33,588 bases of DNA from JAULUH01 sp032111745 (GTDB lineage Bacteria; Chloroflexota; Anaerolineae; JAAEKA01). Under the pieces are notes generated by a model, which worked only from the letters and a program-made list of their open reading frames with translations, was not told the origin of the DNA and ran no database searches. Positions 15,007 to 23,188 of the stretch are shown here, piece after piece; positions within the stretch are counted from its first letter, which is position 1; each line of letters starts with the position of its first letter. The translations under genes were made by a program, and so were the position numbers. The stretch lies in the NCBI GenBank assembly GCA_032111745.1, contig JAULUH010000048.1:1-33588 (forward strand), read 5' to 3'.

Positions 15007-16145
15007 TGAAAGCCATCGTTGGCGGCCGCATCCTGACCATCACCCACGGCGAGATCGCCGGCGGCGTCATTCTGGTCGACCAGGGCAAGTTCGTGGCGGT
15101 GGGCCAGGATGTCCCCATCCCGGCCGGGGCCACCATCGTCGATGCCACGGGCAAGGTGGTGGTGCCTGGCCTCGTCGACGCCCACACCCACCTGGGCCTG
15201 ACCGAGGGGTTCAGCGAGAGCACCTCGCCGGTGACGCCCCAGGTGCGCATCGTCGACGAGATCGACCTGGGCGATCCCGGCTTCGCAGACGCCATCGCCG
15301 GTGGCGTGACCACGGTGATCACCACGCCGGGCAGCAACAACGTCATCTGCGGCACCAGCCTGGTGATGAAGACGGCGGGCCAGGGGCTGCAGCAGCGCAT
15401 CCTGCGGGACCCGGCGGGCATGAAGATGGCCTGGCGCAAGGGCACCAGCGGCCCCCCCTCCAATCCACCCTACCCCATGAGCCGCATGGGCATCGCCGGC
15501 ATCATGCGCAACGCCCTGCTGGAGGCCCAGCACTACGCGGCCCGGCGGGCCCGGGGCGAGGGGGAGCCCGATCCGGGCCTGGACGGCCTGGTCCGGGTGC
15601 TGAACCGGGAGATGCCAGCCCGTATCCACTCCTTCACCCCGGTGGAGCTGCAGGCACTGATGCGCATCCAGGACGAGTTTGGCTTTGACTTCACGGTGGA
15701 GCACGGCTTCGAGGCCCACTTCGTAGCCGCTGAACTGGCCGCGCGCGGCATCCCCGTGGTCTATGGCCCGGGTACCGGCTGCCGCCGCCACAAGATGTTC
15801 CCCCATCGCGGGCCCCATGTCCCCGCCATCCTGCACCAGGCCGGAGTCAAGGTCTCCCTGCAGACCGACCACCCGGACCACAGCATCAAGGAGCTGCGCA
15901 TCTTCAGCGCTGTGCTGCTGCGCTACACCGACCTGAGCGCAGATGACGTCCTGCGCATGCTGACCATCAACGGCGCCGAGATCGCGGGCGTGGCCCACCG
16001 CGTGGGCAGCATCGAGCCGGGCAAGGATGCCGACTTCGCCATCTACTCAGGCCACCCCCTGCGGGTACAGAGCCGGGTCGAACGGGTCTTCGTCGACGGC
16101 GAGCAGGTGCTCAACCAGGATTCCGGCGACTCCGGCACCCCTTGA
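15006..16145 (+). CDS. metal-dependent amidohydrolase, imidazolonepropionase-like (2)
   Basis: A 379-residue paralogue of the preceding gene, starting MKAIVGGRILTITHGEIAGG. The HxH motif is PGLVDAHTHLGLTEG. Other ligand regions are RIHSF, FTVEHGFEAHF and LQTDHPDHS with the catalytic Asp. A Pro-rich insertion (GTSGPPSNPPYPMSRMG) distinguishes it from its neighbour, suggesting a different substrate pocket. GMKMAWRKG corresponds to GLKLALGDD in the first copy. The ATG follows from the one-base overlap with the upstream stop; longer upstream open sequence in this frame belongs to the first amidohydrolase. The end of the gene overlaps the promoter at 16142-16170. Probable role: opening a cyclic amide or cleaving an amide bond in the same pathway. 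Confidence 0.9.
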   Translation: MKAIVGGRILTITHGEIAGGVILVDQGKFVAVGQDVPIPAGATIVDATGKVVVPGLVDAHTHLGLTEGFSESTSPVTPQVRIVDEIDLGDPGFADAIAGGVTTVITTPGSNNVICGTSLVMKTAGQGLQQRILRDPAGMKMAWRKGTSGPPSNPPYPMSRMGIAGIMRNALLEAQHYAARRARGEGEPDPGLDGLVRVLNREMPARIHSFTPVELQALMRIQDEFGFDFTVEHGFEAHFVAAELAARGIPVVYGPGTGCRRHKMFPHRGPHVPAILHQAGVKVSLQTDHPDHSIKELRIFSAVLLRYTDLSADDVLRMLTINGAEIAGVAHRVGSIEPGKDADFAIYSGHPLRVQSRVERVFVDGEQVLNQDSGDSGTP

Positions 16146-16170
16146 CAAGCCGGTTCTGTGCGGCGATAAT
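16142..16170 (+). promoter_or_regulatory. sigma70-type promoter of ABC operon 2, overlapping a stop codon
   Basis: TTGACA (16142-16147) and GATAAT (16165-16170) are spaced by 17 bases, a near-consensus pair. The -35 box contains the TGA stop of the upstream amidohydrolase. Expected transcription start is near 16177, leaving a leader of about 263 bases before the lipoprotein ATG. Confidence 0.7.
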
Positions 16171-16439
16171 TGGGCACAATCTCCACTCCCTCCCGACGTC
16201 GCCAACTCGCCATTCAGCCGGCGATAGTAGGTCCATTGTTTGTCACGAATTCGTCTCCTGCAAGTTAGCATATAGGTCGTCGGCGTGGCCATGACCCCAC
16301 TGCCCGGCCCTTCCGGTGCTGAGCCGGGAAAGGAGGTGCCACAAGAGCTGAGGTTGCTTGATCCGTGGGCTACCGTCTCCCTGTGGAGCTATCCGGCTCG
16401 CAGGACGTTTGACCATCACCCAGTAGGAGGAGTGTCAAG
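16171..16439 (+). other. long untranslated leader of ABC operon 2
   Basis: About 270 bases without a credible gene and with lower GC in its first half (16225-16280). It holds the shared element GGAAAGGAGG (16327-16336), a small hairpin CCCGGC/GCCGGG (16303-16308 and 16323-16328) directly before it, and the ribosome site AGGAGGAG just before the lipoprotein ATG. The hairpin touches the purine-rich element and could mask or expose it. No known riboswitch was recognised. Confidence 0.45.
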
Positions 16440-18140
16440 ATGAAGCAACTGCTGCTGAAGCTCGTCGTGCTGCTGATCGTGAGCGGCATCGCCCTGTCGG
16501 CCTGTGTGGCGCCTGTGCCACCAGCGCCCCAGCCGGCTGCGCCGCCCGCCGAGGAGGCCGCTCCCGCGGCTGAGGAGACAGCGCCGGCCGAGGAAGCTGC
16601 TCCGGCCGAGGCCGGGCCTGCCGCTGGCGGCACCCTGGTCGTCGGCATCCCCAGCGGCTTCGACCGCCTCGATCCCAACGTCACCACCTTCTCGCGTGTC
16701 GGCAACATCACCATGCACATGACCGATCCCCTGGTCTGGCAGCCGGAGCCTGGCGTCTACGCGCCCGGCCTGGCCACGGAGTGGGAGATCAACGACGACG
16801 CCACCGAGTACCGCTTCAAGCTCCGGGACGATGTCACCTTCCATGACGGCACCCCCTTCAACGCCGAAGCCGTCAAGTTTACCTTCGACCGCATCGTGGA
16901 TCCGGAGACCAAGTCCCAGTCCGCCTTCAGCAACATCGGGCCCTACAAGGAGACGGAGATCGTCAACGACTACGAGGTCATTGTCCGCTTCAACACCGGC
17001 TATGCCCCCTTCCTGGACAACCTCTCCGGCCCCACGCTGGTTCCCGTCTCGCCCACGGCCCAAAAGGCTGTCGGCAACGAGGACTGGGGGTTGACCGCGT
17101 TCGTGGGCACCGGCCCCTACAAGTTCGAGTCCATGGTGTTGGACGACGAAATCGTCCTGGTGCGCAACCCCGATTACAACTGGGGACCGGAATGGCTGGG
17201 CAAGACCGGGCCGGCCAACCTGGAGAAGATCGTCTACAAGTTCATCGGCGAGGAAGCCACCCGCACCGCCGCGCTGGAGACGGATGAGGTCCAGTTCGAG
17301 GACGACGTGCCGCCGGTGGACTTCCCGGTGCTCGCGGAGAACCCCGACCTCGTGACCGTCAGCATGCCCCAGCCCGGCTCGGGCTGGGCCCTGATGTTCA
17401 ACCACCAGAAGCCGCCAACCGACGAGCTGGCCGTGCGCCGGGCCATGCAGCTGGCCATGGACCGCCAGGGCATGATCGATACGGTCTTCAACGGCTTCGG
17501 CACGCCGGCCTGCAGCCCGCTGACCAAGGTGGTCTTCTGCTTCGATCCCGCTACCTGCGACATGTACCCCACCAACCTGGACGAGGCCAACAAGGTCCTG
17601 GAGGAAGCGGGCTGGGTAGACGGCGATGGCGATGGCCTCCGGGAGCGGGATGGCACGCCTTTGAAGGTCGGCTACTACTTCCGGGCCGATGCGCCGCCCG
17701 GCCCCGAGATGGGCGCCTTCCTCAAGGATAACTTCGCCAAGGCCGGCATCGACGTCGAGCTGGTTGGCCTCAGCCGCAGCGGCTACTTCGACGCCGTGCG
17801 CCAGGGCCAGCACAACATGCAGGCCTGGTGGGAGACGGGCACCGATCCCGACATGGTGCGCACCTTCTTCCACAGCAGCAACGCCGGCGGCGGCACCAAC
17901 CGCAACAACTACATCGACGAAGAGATGGACCTGATGATCGACGAGGCCGCGGCCGAGCCTGACCCGGCCCTGCGCTGTGAGTTGTACAGCACGATCCAGA
18001 AGAAGGTCAAGGACGAGGCCATCATGGAGTTCTGGACCGATCCGGAGATCCTCTACGCCCACAATGCCAACCTGGACGGTGTGACCTACTACCAGGGCGG
18101 CAACGTGCCCTACTTCTACCTGGCGACCCTGGGCGAATAG
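16440..18140 (+). CDS. ABC importer substrate-binding lipoprotein, family 5 (2)
   Basis: A 566-residue lipoprotein. The signal peptide ends GIALSAC with Cys22 as anchor. An Ala/Pro/Glu linker (about residues 23-60) follows. The family 5 fold starts GGTLVVGIPSGFDRLDP. Typical blocks are GTPFNAEAVKFTFDRIVDP, FVGTGPYKFESMVL and VRRAMQLAMDRQGMIDTVFNG. It carries several extra Cys in the middle lobe (TPACSPLTKVVFCFDPATC), which could form disulfides outside the cell. The sequence differs enough from the first and third lipoproteins to imply a different ligand. AGGAGGAG is placed about 8 bases before the ATG. It begins the second ABC operon, behind its own promoter and long leader. Confidence 0.95.
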   Translation: MKQLLLKLVVLLIVSGIALSACVAPVPPAPQPAAPPAEEAAPAAEETAPAEEAAPAEAGPAAGGTLVVGIPSGFDRLDPNVTTFSRVGNITMHMTDPLVWQPEPGVYAPGLATEWEINDDATEYRFKLRDDVTFHDGTPFNAEAVKFTFDRIVDPETKSQSAFSNIGPYKETEIVNDYEVIVRFNTGYAPFLDNLSGPTLVPVSPTAQKAVGNEDWGLTAFVGTGPYKFESMVLDDEIVLVRNPDYNWGPEWLGKTGPANLEKIVYKFIGEEATRTAALETDEVQFEDDVPPVDFPVLAENPDLVTVSMPQPGSGWALMFNHQKPPTDELAVRRAMQLAMDRQGMIDTVFNGFGTPACSPLTKVVFCFDPATCDMYPTNLDEANKVLEEAGWVDGDGDGLRERDGTPLKVGYYFRADAPPGPEMGAFLKDNFAKAGIDVELVGLSRSGYFDAVRQGQHNMQAWWETGTDPDMVRTFFHSSNAGGGTNRNNYIDEEMDLMIDEAAAEPDPALRCELYSTIQKKVKDEAIMEFWTDPEILYAHNANLDGVTYYQGGNVPYFYLATLGE

Positions 18141-18154
18141 CCCGTGTCCTATCC

Positions 18155-18198
18155 CCGCATGGGGCGGGCACCCGCATCGCCCTGCCTGCCCCGTGCGG
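18155..18198 (+). other. intercistronic hairpin between lipoprotein and permease genes, ABC operon 2
   Basis: CCGCATGGGGCGGGC (18155-18169) pairs along its full 15 bases with GCCTGCCCCGTGCGG (18184-18198) in RNA, with two G-U pairs, around a 14-base loop. It ends 12 bases before the permease ATG, so it may also hide the ribosome site; no clear Shine-Dalgarno is visible there. It matches in position the hairpins at 10706 and 26287. Confidence 0.75.
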
Positions 18199-18210
18199 CC
18201 TCCTATCACC

Positions 18211-19134
18211 ATGATCCGCTACATCGCCCGCCGTTTGCTCGCCAGTATCCCAACCATCCTGGCTGTGACGGTCTTGGTCTTCGCCATGCTGCAGCTCGTG
18301 CCTGGCGACCCGGCCGAGATCTTCCTCGGCGAGAACCGCAGCACGCCGGAGCTGCTGGCCCAGATCCGCCACGATATGGGGCTGGATCAGCCGCTGCACG
18401 TGCAGTACCTGTCCTACATGGGAGGTGTCCTGCGGGGTGATCTGGGCGAATCCCTGTTCAACAACCAGCCGGTCCTGCAGCAGATCCTGGGCGCCTTCCC
18501 CTACACCCTGGAGCTGGCCCTGAGCGCGCTGCTGATCAGCACCGTCCTGGGCGTCAGCCTGGGGGTGCTGTCAGCCCTGAAGCACAACACCTGGATCGAC
18601 ACCCTGGCCATGGGCTTTGCCCTGGTCGGCGTCTCCATGCCCGTGTTCTGGTTGGGCCTGCTGCTGATCCTGATGTTCTCGGTGCGCCTGCAGTGGTTCC
18701 CCCCCATGGGCCAGGGCGGGCTCGACCGGCTGGTGCTGCCTGCCCTGGCCCTGGGCCTGCTTAGCTCGGCTACCCTGGCCCGCCTGGTGCGCAGCAGCAT
18801 GCTGGATACCCTCAGCGAGGACTACGTGCGCACCGCCCGGGCCAAGGGCCTGCGCGAGCGCAGCGTGACCGTGCGCCATGCCCTGCGCAACGCCCTCATC
18901 CCGGCGGTCACGGTCCTCGGCCTCCAGTTCGGCGCGCTGCTCAGCGGCGCAGTCCTCACCGAGACCATCTTCGCCCGCCAGGGCCTGGGCCGCATGTACG
19001 TGGAGTCGATCCTCAACAAGGACATCACCATGGTGCAGGGCCTGACCCTCGTCCTGGCCGTGTTCGTGATCGCCATCAATATCGCCGTCGACGTCTCCTA
19101 CGCCTGGCTCGACCCCAGGATCCACTATGAGTAG
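18211..19134 (+). CDS. ABC importer permease, DppB/OppB type (2)
   Basis: A 307-residue permease starting MIRYIARRLLASIPTILAVTVLVFAML. The periplasmic signature is DMGLDQPLHVQYLSYMGG. The coupling helix is EDYVRTARAKGLRERSVTVRHAL. The C-terminal helix ends VDVSYAWLDPRIHYE, standard for this subunit. ATG 18211 is preferred over an in-frame GTG at 18193, which lies inside the hairpin. Its stop overlaps the start of the DppC-type partner by 8 bases. Six membrane helices are expected. The operon continues after the second permease with redox enzymes rather than ATPases. Confidence 0.94.
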   Translation: MIRYIARRLLASIPTILAVTVLVFAMLQLVPGDPAEIFLGENRSTPELLAQIRHDMGLDQPLHVQYLSYMGGVLRGDLGESLFNNQPVLQQILGAFPYTLELALSALLISTVLGVSLGVLSALKHNTWIDTLAMGFALVGVSMPVFWLGLLLILMFSVRLQWFPPMGQGGLDRLVLPALALGLLSSATLARLVRSSMLDTLSEDYVRTARAKGLRERSVTVRHALRNALIPAVTVLGLQFGALLSGAVLTETIFARQGLGRMYVESILNKDITMVQGLTLVLAVFVIAINIAVDVSYAWLDPRIHYE

Positions 19135-20023
19135 CCCGGCATCCTCGCTCCAGCTGGTGGCCGAGGACCAGCCGGCCCGCCATCGCTCCCTCTGGGGCGA
19201 TGCCCTGCGGCGCCTCTCCCGCAACCCCGGTGCCATGGTGGGCGCGGTCATCCTCATGGTGATGATCCTGGCCGCCATCCTGGCACCCGTGATCACCCGC
19301 TACGACCCCGTCGCCATGGCACCCTCCGAGCGCCTCCAGCCTCCGAATACGCAGTACTGGTTCGGCACCGACGCCTTCGGCCGGGATATCTTCACCCGGG
19401 TCGTCTATGGCGGCCGCATCTCCTTGCGGGTGGGCATCATCTCGGTGGCCATCGCCGCAGTGCTGGGCGTCACCGCCGGCCTGATCGCCGGCTATTTCGG
19501 CGGGCGGACCGACAACGTGATCATGCGCCTGGTGGACATCACCCTGGCCTTCCCCGGCATCCTCCTGGCCCTGGTGGTGGTGGCCATCCTGGGGCCCGGC
19601 CTGTTCAATGCCATGATCGCCGTGGGGATCGCCGCCGCACCCACCTATGCCCGGGTGGCCCGGGGCATGGTGCTGAAGACCAGGGCGGACGTATACGTCG
19701 AGGCAGCCATCAGCGTTGGCTGCCCGCCCGGCCGCATCATCGTGCGCCACATCCTGCCCAACATCCTGGGCGCGCTGGTGGTCATCGCCACGCTGGGCGT
19801 AGCCGGTGCCATCATCGCCGGCGCTGCGCTGAGCTTTCTGGGGCTGGGCGCAGGCCCGCCCACCCCGGAGTGGGGCCTCATGCTGGGTGAGGGCCGCAGC
19901 TACCTGCGCCGCGCCTGGTGGATCACCACCATTCCCGGCCTGGCCATCATGATCACCGTGCTATCCATCAACCTGCTGGGCGACGGGCTGCGCGACGCCC
20001 TGGAGCCCCGCATGAGTCGTTAG
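19127..20023 (+). CDS. ABC importer permease, DppC/OppC type (2)
   Basis: A 298-residue permease. After a polar N-terminus it has LSRNPGAMVGAVILMVMILAAILAPV, then GTDAFGRDIFTRVVYGGRIS, the OppC signature. The coupling region is ADVYVEAAISVGCPPGRIIVRH, with an unusual Cys-Pro-Pro in the EAA loop. ALSFLGLGAGPPTPEWGLML and the end LGDGLRDALEPRMSR are family hallmarks. It is translationally coupled to the upstream permease (8-base overlap). The next gene, an SDR, follows after 84 bases with its own ribosome site; no promoter was seen in that gap, so read-through is likely. Confidence 0.94.
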   Translation: MSSPASSLQLVAEDQPARHRSLWGDALRRLSRNPGAMVGAVILMVMILAAILAPVITRYDPVAMAPSERLQPPNTQYWFGTDAFGRDIFTRVVYGGRISLRVGIISVAIAAVLGVTAGLIAGYFGGRTDNVIMRLVDITLAFPGILLALVVVAILGPGLFNAMIAVGIAAAPTYARVARGMVLKTRADVYVEAAISVGCPPGRIIVRHILPNILGALVVIATLGVAGAIIAGAALSFLGLGAGPPTPEWGLMLGEGRSYLRRAWWITTIPGLAIMITVLSINLLGDGLRDALEPRMSR

Positions 20024-20107
20024 GCCAGGCCCCCCACCCTCCGCTTGCTCCTGCTCTTCCCGTATCCTCGCCGGGTTTGGGAAAGAGGAGCGCAAGGAAC
20101 AGAGACC

Positions 20108-20944
20108 ATGGAAACATTACAGGGTAAGGTAGCCTTCGTCACCGGCGCGGCCCGCGGCCTGGGCTGGGGCATCGCCCGGGCCCTGGGCCAGGCCGGCGCC
20201 GCGGTCTGCCTCGGCGATATCAACCGGGAGGAGCTGGCCCGGGCCGAGGCTGACCTGCGCCGCGACGGCAGCCAGGTCATGAGCACGGTGCTGGATGTGG
20301 CCGACCTGGCCGCGTTCCAGGCCGCCGTAGATGAGGTCGTGGCCCACTGGGGCCGGCTGGACATCATGGTCCAGAACGCGGTCTATATGCCCCTGGTCCG
20401 CTTCCAGGACACCTCGCCAGACGAATGGTGGCGCCAGCTGCAGGTCGGCCTGGGTGGGCTGTTCAACGCCACCAGGGCGGCCTGGGACGTGATGGTGCGC
20501 CAGGGCGGCGGCCACATCATGGGCATCGCCAGCGGCTCCAGCCTGCGCGGCTACAAGGACGAGGTGGCTTACTGCACCATCAAGCACGGCCAGGAGGGCT
20601 TCGTCAAGGCCCTGGCCCTGGAGGCCGCGCCCTACAACATCGCCGTCAACACCGTGGGTCCCGGCAAGGCCATCAAGCCGACCCGCCTCACCTGGGCGGA
20701 GCTGGATGCCCTGCCGGCCGCGGCCAGGGCCGGCTGGGCCGACCCGGTGGCGCTGGGCCGGGCCTTCGCCTGGCTGGCCGCGCAGCCGCCGGCCCGCTTC
20801 ACCGGCCTGCGCTTCGACGCCGGGCCCATCGCCGACACCATCGGCCGCGAGGGCTACGACTTCGAGTTTGCGCCGGAGAAGGTGACCCTCTACGTCGACG
20901 ATTTCCTGGCCCGGCAGCAGTGGTTTGCGAACTACGAGGAGTGA
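20108..20944 (+). CDS. short-chain dehydrogenase/reductase (SDR)
   Basis: A 278-residue classical SDR. The cofactor motif TGAARGLGWGIA (TGxxxGxG) is near the N-terminus. The acidic residue after beta 2 (GDINREEL) suggests NAD rather than NADP. The catalytic triad is visible: Ser142 (IASGSS), Tyr155 and Lys159 in AYCTIKHG, with the usual 13-residue Ser-Tyr spacing. The family NNAG block reads QNAVYM, a departure that may affect the active-site Asn relay. The start METLQGKVAFVTG is set by AAGGAA upstream; a frame start at 20045 would add unrelated residues. The C-terminal tail (EFAPEKVTLYVDDFLARQQWF) is longer than usual. It probably oxidises a hydroxyl group of the imported compound. Confidence 0.92.
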   Translation: METLQGKVAFVTGAARGLGWGIARALGQAGAAVCLGDINREELARAEADLRRDGSQVMSTVLDVADLAAFQAAVDEVVAHWGRLDIMVQNAVYMPLVRFQDTSPDEWWRQLQVGLGGLFNATRAAWDVMVRQGGGHIMGIASGSSLRGYKDEVAYCTIKHGQEGFVKALALEAAPYNIAVNTVGPGKAIKPTRLTWAELDALPAAARAGWADPVALGRAFAWLAAQPPARFTGLRFDAGPIADTIGREGYDFEFAPEKVTLYVDDFLARQQWFANYEE

Positions 20945-21016
20945 GGTACAAGCCTCAGGCCCTCTGGCCTGGTGCGCCCAGGTCGCTGGCCCGGCCAGGT
21001 CAAAAGGAGAGAGAGA

Positions 21017-22018
21017 ATGACCGGAGAACGTGTGCGCTGGGGCGTGATCAGCACGGCCAACATCGGCCGCGCAGCCATGATCCCGGCCCTGCAGAAAGCT
21101 GGAAATGGGGAACTCATAGCGGTGGGCAGCCGCAGCCAGGACAAAGCCGAGGACTTCGCCCGGCGCCTGGGCATTCCCCGGGCCTACGGCAGCTACAAGG
21201 CGCTGCTGGAGGATCCCGATGTCGATGCCGTCTACAACCCCCTGCCCAATAATCTGCATCGGGAGTGGTGCATCCGCGCGGCGGAGGCAGGCAAGCACGT
21301 CCTCTGCGAGAAGCCCCTGGCCATGAACGCGGCCGAGGTGGCGGAGATGGCCGCGGCAGCAGAGCAGCACGGGGTGCTGCTCATGGAATCCTTCATGTAC
21401 CGCTTCCACCCGCAGACCGAGCGGGTCCTGGCCCTGCTGGCCGAGGGCGCCATCGGCGACCTGCGGCTCATGCACTCGGCCTTCAGCTTCCGGCTGACCA
21501 GGCCCGACAATATCCGCTGGCGGCCCGAGCTGGGCGGCGGCGCGTTGATGGACGTGGGCTGCTACTGCGTGAACGTCAATCGCACCCTGGCCGGCCGCGA
21601 GCCGGTCGAGGTCCAGGCCTTCGCCACCTGGGCGGACAGCGGCGTCGACGCCGAGATGGCGGGCAGCCTGCGCTTTGACGGCGGGCTGGTCGCCCAGTTC
21701 AACTGCGCCCTGACCCTGGAGCGGCTGGAGCGCTACCAGGTTCAGGGTACCCATGGCACCATAGAGGTGCCCACCGCCTTCCTGCCCGGCAGCGGCGACA
21801 CGGTGATCCACATCCACCGGGGCCGCGACGGCACCCATACAGAGACCCTTCCCGGGACCGACGAGTATCAGGCTATCGCCGAGCACTTCGCCGATTGCCT
21901 CCTGCATGGCCAGCCCCTGCGCTATGGACCGGCAGAAGCGGCCGCTAACCTGCGGGTGATCGAGGCCCTCCGCCGGTCAGCCCGCAACGACGGAAAACCG
22001 GAGCCTGTCCAGCCATGA
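21017..22018 (+). CDS. Gfo/Idh/MocA family NAD(P)-dependent oxidoreductase (2)
   Basis: A 333-residue protein starting MTGERVRWGVISTANIGRAA. GKHVLCEKPLAMNAAE holds the conserved EKP motif (about residues 93-108). The C-terminal domain has GGGALMDVGCYCVNVNRTL, whose D-x(3)-Y pattern is typical of the glucose-fructose oxidoreductase and xylose/dihydrodiol dehydrogenase branch. It therefore differs from the first Gfo/Idh/MocA enzyme, which has D-x(3)-H. YRFHPQTERV is also a branch hallmark. AAAAGGAG lies 7 bases before the ATG at 21017. The stop overlaps the next start (ATGA). Expected role: NAD(P)-linked oxidation of a sugar-like or cyclic alcohol carbon. Substrate unknown. Confidence 0.93.
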   Translation: MTGERVRWGVISTANIGRAAMIPALQKAGNGELIAVGSRSQDKAEDFARRLGIPRAYGSYKALLEDPDVDAVYNPLPNNLHREWCIRAAEAGKHVLCEKPLAMNAAEVAEMAAAAEQHGVLLMESFMYRFHPQTERVLALLAEGAIGDLRLMHSAFSFRLTRPDNIRWRPELGGGALMDVGCYCVNVNRTLAGREPVEVQAFATWADSGVDAEMAGSLRFDGGLVAQFNCALTLERLERYQVQGTHGTIEVPTAFLPGSGDTVIHIHRGRDGTHTETLPGTDEYQAIAEHFADCLLHGQPLRYGPAEAAANLRVIEALRRSARNDGKPEPVQP

Positions 22019-23043
22019 CCGACCAGCGGATCACCATCCTGATCGCCACCTACCTGGAACCGGAGCACGTGGAACGGATACGAGCGGTCGACGAGCGGCT
22101 GCATGTCCTCTACGAGCCCGGGCTGCTGGGAGCACCCCGCTACCCGGCCGACCACTACAACCTGCCGCAACGCACTCCCGCGCAGGAAGCCCAGTGGCGC
22201 GAGCTGCTGGCCGAGGCCGAGGTCCTGTTCGATTTCGACCCCACCCACCGCGAGGACCTGCCCGAGCTGGCGCCGCGGCTGCGCTGGGTGCAGGCCACCA
22301 GCGCGGGCATCGGCCAGTTCGTCAAGCGCTACCGCTACGGCGAGCGCCTGCCCGGGGTCGTGTTCACGACGGCCAGTGGCATCCACGCCCGGCCCCTGGC
22401 CGAGTTCTGCATCATGGCCATGCTGATGTTCAACAAGGGCCTCTTGCGCATGCTGCAGAACCAGCAGCGCCACCACTGGGAGCGCTACGCGGGCACGGAC
22501 CTGGCCGGCTGCACCCTGGGCATCGTCGGCATGGGCAGCATCGGCGAGCATGTGGCCCGCCTTGGCCGGGCCTTCGACATGTCCGTGATCGGCACCACCT
22601 ACCGGACCAGCTCAGACCTCCTGGACCAGGCCTATCCCATGGAGCGCCTGCCGGAGTTATTGCAGCGCAGCGAATACCTCGTGCTGGCCGTGCCCCACAC
22701 GCCGCAGACCGAGAAGCTGATCGGCGCCCGCGAGCTGGCCCAGCTGCCCAAAGGCGCTATCCTGATCAACGTCGCCCGAGGAGCCGTCGTCGATGAGCCG
22801 TCCCTGGTCGAGGCCCTGCAAAGCGGACACCTTGGTGGGGCTGCCCTGGATGTCTTCGCCGAGGAGCCATTACCACCCGACAGCCCCCTTTGGTCCATGG
22901 ACAATGTGCTGGTCAGTCCCCACTCCGCCAGCACTAGCGACCGGGAGAACACTCTGCTAACCGACCTCTTCTGCGAGAACTTGCGCCGCTACCTGGCCGG
23001 CCAGCCCCTGCTGAACGTCCTGGATGTGAGCCGGCTGTACTAG
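22015..23043 (+). CDS. D-2-hydroxyacid dehydrogenase (NAD-dependent)
   Basis: A 342-residue member of the D-isomer-specific 2-hydroxyacid dehydrogenase family. The NAD-binding loop is LGIVGMGSIGEHVARL. The catalytic residues are clear: Arg255 in NVARGAVVD, Glu284 in DVFAEEPLP and His303 in VSPHSAS. The N-terminal 100 residues form the divergent substrate domain (VQATSAGIGQFV matches the family's QATSAGVD-type segment). It reduces 2-oxoacids to D-2-hydroxyacids or the reverse; glyoxylate/hydroxypyruvate-type substrates are common in this branch. It is coupled to the Gfo/Idh/MocA gene by an ATGA overlap and ends the second ABC operon, facing the convergent Ldh2-family gene across a 145-base gap. 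Confidence 0.94.
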   Translation: MTDQRITILIATYLEPEHVERIRAVDERLHVLYEPGLLGAPRYPADHYNLPQRTPAQEAQWRELLAEAEVLFDFDPTHREDLPELAPRLRWVQATSAGIGQFVKRYRYGERLPGVVFTTASGIHARPLAEFCIMAMLMFNKGLLRMLQNQQRHHWERYAGTDLAGCTLGIVGMGSIGEHVARLGRAFDMSVIGTTYRTSSDLLDQAYPMERLPELLQRSEYLVLAVPHTPQTEKLIGARELAQLPKGAILINVARGAVVDEPSLVEALQSGHLGGAALDVFAEEPLPPDSPLWSMDNVLVSPHSASTSDRENTLLTDLFCENLRRYLAGQPLLNVLDVSRLY

Positions 23044-23125
23044 CCAGGCAGGATGCAGGCGAATTGCTAGTCTTATCAGCGCCGAGGTGGAAACCTGGGG
23101 GTGGACGAATGGGCGGGGAGATCCC

Positions 23126-23149
23126 GGGGCGGGCACGGAGTCCCGCCCC
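23126..23149. repeat. GC-rich palindrome between convergent genes, possible dispersed repeat or terminator
   Basis: GGGGCGGG (23126-23133) and CCCGCCCC (23142-23149) form a perfect 8-bp stem with an 8-base loop (cacggagt). It sits in the 145-base gap between two convergent operons. The gap is otherwise without a gene. GC-rich units of this style are often dispersed in high-GC genomes, from memory; only one copy was noticed here. It could serve as a two-way transcription stop, though no U-run adjoins it. Confidence 0.45.
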
Positions 23150-23188
23150 TACGATGAGGATCCATTTTGTCCGGGCCAGGTGCGTTGG

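Noticed and set aside
16336..16443. A leader peptide ending in an ATGA overlap with the second lipoprotein start
   Set aside because: The frame is open and ends at the overlap, but its GTG lies inside the Shine-Dalgarno core and the next starts are CTG and a distant TTG. No good initiation is possible.
16416..18212. Long antisense open frames (for example 598 codons here, 596 codons at 20117-21907)
   Set aside because: They lie fully opposite genes with clear domains and have low-complexity Gly/Val/His/Asp composition typical of the reverse frame of high-GC genes. No ribosome sites or motifs.
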